24,620 nucleotides of DNA. Source: JARYMI01 sp037444845 (GTDB taxonomy: Bacteria > Acidobacteriota > Aminicenantia > Aminicenantales > UBA8522). The stretch lies in NCBI GenBank assembly GCA_037444845.1, contig JBBILQ010000038.1, forward strand, positions 1 through 24,620, read 5' to 3'. Shown here in pieces: positions 23,521 through 24,620 of this stretch. The translations under genes were made by a program, and so were the position numbers. The first letter of the stretch is position 1; each line of letters starts with the position of its first letter. The notes under the pieces were generated by a model. That model searched no databases, was not told where the DNA came from, and saw nothing but the letters and a program-made list of their open reading frames with translations.

Positions 23521-23862
23521 ATGACATAAGAACATGCAGAAGCCATTTTCCGGGAGGCCCTGAAAGCCGTTGACGCAGATGCGGCCATCAGGCGCCACGT
23601 CCGGCGAGATGGGAACATCTTGAAAGCTGGCGATCGCGCTTATAATCTCGAAGATTTCGAGAATGTTTTTGCCGTTATTTTTCTTATTTCGGGCGGCGGT
23701 TCGGCGCTTCTTCCCGCTCCAGCCGAGGGGCTCAAGCTCGAAGAAAAACAGCGGGTGACGAAGCTTCTCCTTGATTGTGGGGCAACGATCCACGAGATTA
23801 ACGCCATAAGAAAACACATCTCGAGGGTCAAGGGAGGCCGGAGGCGCCATTCCTTGACGTAA
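23521..23862 (+). pseudogene. Decayed glycerate 2-kinase (GckA/MOFRL family)
   Basis: The reading frame from ATG 23521 shows clear glycerate 2-kinase similarity but is broken three ways. Codon 3 is TAA. After it, EHAEAIFREALKAVDADAAI and DRAYNLEDFENVFAV match the family N-terminus. The frame then jumps straight to FLISGGGSALLPAPAEGL and GATIHEINAIRKHIS, which in intact enzymes lie about 75-85 residues further on, so an internal in-frame deletion is inferred. After VKGGR (about 23841) similarity stops; the remaining half of the roughly 450-residue enzyme is absent and a few unrelated codons lead to TAA. The intact enzyme phosphorylates glycerate to 2-phosphoglycerate. Restart at the TTG at 23620 could make 80 residues but not an enzyme. 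Confidence 0.82.
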
Positions 23863-24026
23863 GGATACCGGCCACGGAAGTAGCCGGGGTTGCGCTCGGT
23901 CCAGCGGTGTTGTGCCAGAATCTTGCGCGCTTTCTGGCAGGGTTCCCGACGACAGGCCTTCTGACGCTCTCCGACTCGAGGATCAGGCCGGAAATACCGT
24001 CCGCAAAAATGACATCTCTTGATCAC
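23640..24026 (-). pseudogene. Truncated Cys4 zinc-ribbon-like protein
   Basis: On the minus strand a GTG at 24026, with a good GGGAGG site, opens a 128-codon frame. Only its first 60 codons look like a real family: CHFCGRYFRPDPRVGERQK, then AC and PC (Cys5, 8, 25, 30, a likely zinc site), a basic helix, and RWTERNPGYFRGRYPYVKEW. I recall this pattern from short, often mobile-element-associated proteins of unknown function. After YVKEWR (about 23848) the frame reads the antisense of the glycerate-kinase remnant and loses all family character. The gene therefore seems to have lost its 3' part at the same junction as its neighbour. The head may still be translated with an accidental tail. Function unknown; nucleic-acid binding is only a guess. 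Confidence 0.6.
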
Positions 24027-24074
24027 CCGGGGCCTCCCGAAAGAAAATACTCGAGGCTATTGTATCGGGTGATC
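24021..24074 (-). promoter_or_regulatory. Inverted repeat enclosing the GTG start of the Cys4 gene
   Basis: GATCACCCG (24021-24029) pairs perfectly with CGGGTGATC (24066-24074), with a 36-base loop. On the minus strand the loop holds the GGGAGG ribosome-binding site, and the right arm contains the GTG start codon. If transcribed, the stem would hide the start codon. Confidence 0.4.
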
Positions 24075-24167
24075 TTAAAAAAAGAGAGAACAAAGAAAAC
24101 CTGGCTGCCTTCAGAACTCCAATCCTAATCCCCTCCAACTCCACTCATTCCCTTTTTGGTATCCTTT

Positions 24168-24491
24168 TTACTGCCGCCTACACTTGTGAGCTTTAGACCT
24201 TCCCTCAATTTCATCGAAGAGTTCCTCGACCGAGTCAAATGACTTCACTCTGCCTCCCCGGATATCCTCTTCCGCCTCTGCCTCGAGCTTCTGCCACCTT
24301 TCCTGCCAGAACCATGACTGTTCCTTGTCGACGGTTTCCTGAGGGACCAGAACGATCGTCTGGCCCACGACCTTTGCCAGAACGAGGCTTCCGTCCTCCA
24401 GGTGGAGCTTTTCTCGGATGAAGCTGGGAAGAGTCACCTGGCCCCTGGCCCGCAGCCTGATCAGTTCTTCTTTTCTTGTCTTCTCACTCAT
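24168..24491 (-). CDS. AbrB/MazE-type antitoxin-like protein, no toxin partner
   Basis: A 107-residue protein with an N-terminal AbrB/MazE/SpoVT swapped-hairpin DNA-binding domain (ELIRLRARGQVTLPSFIREK, then LHLEDGSLVLAKVVGQTIVLV). An acidic helical tail (EAEAEEDIRGGRVKSFDSVE then ELFDEIE) is typical of antitoxins whose C-terminus wraps a toxin. I start at the ATG at 24491, just before the domain; an in-frame ATG at 24533 would add 14 residues, and neither has a strong ribosome-binding site. In type II pairs the toxin gene usually follows within a few bases, here toward lower coordinates. The 140 bases between it and the Cys4 gene hold no plausible PIN or RelE frame. It may be an orphan antitoxin or a plain AbrB regulator, stranded in a decayed patch. 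Confidence 0.75.
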   Translation of the reverse strand: MSEKTRKEELIRLRARGQVTLPSFIREKLHLEDGSLVLAKVVGQTIVLVPQETVDKEQSWFWQERWQKLEAEAEEDIRGGRVKSFDSVEELFDEIEGRSKAHKCRRQ

Positions 24492-24585
24492 GGTTAAATT
24501 TTCGGAATTTCTTAATTTCCCAATTTCAGACATAGGATAAGCCTTTTCTAGCCTGATCTATTCACGAAATGATACGATAAAACGC

Positions 24586-24606
24586 CCCCTCCCCTGGCGG
24601 GAGGGG
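24586..24606. repeat. C/G-rich hairpin repeat at right edge
   Basis: CCCCTCCC (24586-24593) is perfectly complementary to GGGAGGGG (24599-24606), with a 5-base loop. GGGGAGGGG follows again at the very end (24612-24620) as a partial second copy of the arm. This resembles a dispersed intergenic palindrome common in many bacterial genomes; the element probably continues beyond the window. Confidence 0.6.
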
Positions 24607-24620
24607 ATAGAGGGGAGGGG

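Noticed and set aside
23491..23850. 119-codon minus-strand open frame overlapping the glycerate kinase remnant
   Set aside because: It is the mirror of the kinase remnant, which matches a known family on the plus strand; I considered whether it continued the Cys4 protein in another frame but saw no family similarity.
1..24620. tRNA, rRNA, CRISPR array, insertion sequence with transposase, or an in-frame UGA selenocysteine gene
   Set aside because: Read through for T-loop-like motifs, spaced direct repeats, transposase motifs and genes broken by UGA; none found by eye, although a covariance-model scan would be more sensitive.

Overview
This window is a compact, protein-rich piece of a moderately GC-rich bacterial chromosome. 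It holds 20 apparently intact protein genes, two decayed ones, and no rRNA, tRNA, CRISPR array or recognisable transposase. Archaeal-type phosphoglycerate mutase, a cyclic-2,3-diphosphoglycerate-synthetase-like GTPase, type III pantothenate kinase and a NapH/NapG-type iron-sulfur fusion together suggest an uncultured anaerobe, possibly near Acidobacteriota/Aminicenantota. That placement is inference only and no marker gene here settles it.

Left part (1-6317, + strand). The edge carries two inverted repeats, then a YfcE-type phosphodiesterase with its own promoter and terminator, a dispersed-repeat-like palindrome, and an uncatalogued 52-residue very basic protein. A four-gene operon follows: a cPGS-like GTPase, carbamate kinase (arcC), ornithine carbamoyltransferase (argF) and a 679-residue protein of unknown function. 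The genes overlap or are separated by 9 bases. The first three centre on carbamoyl phosphate; the fourth has no recognisable role.

Middle part (6325-17435, - strand). A long run of housekeeping genes reads leftward: guaA, dnaE, a response-regulator-like protein, birA, coaX, an unknown conserved-looking protein, rnr and a SelB-like protein. guaA/dnaE and rnr/selB' are joined by ATGA overlaps, so translational coupling is likely. Two members are odd. The SelB-like protein has only domain III and the winged helices, with no GTPase. The receiver protein has Ser where the phosphorylated Asp should be.

Right part (17436-23482, + strand). A divergent promoter region separates guaA from a divergent PlsC-like acyltransferase. 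Archaeal-type phosphoglycerate mutase (apgM), an AMIN/Amidase_3 cell-wall amidase, a Tat-exported DUF362 protein and a membrane-bound polyferredoxin fusion follow. The last two overlap and probably form one redox unit.

Right end (23483-24620). This is a decayed accessory patch. It has a glycerate 2-kinase pseudogene (stop at codon 3, internal deletion, lost 3' half), running tail-to-tail into a truncated Cys-rich protein gene, then an AbrB/MazE-type antitoxin-like gene with no toxin, and a C/G-rich hairpin repeat.

The strongest candidates for something undescribed are the GTPase-less SelB coupled to RNase R, the unknown fourth gene of the carbamoyl-phosphate operon, the pseudo-receiver and the small basic protein with an ArfA-like tail. 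All similarities are judged by eye from remembered family motifs; no database search was run.
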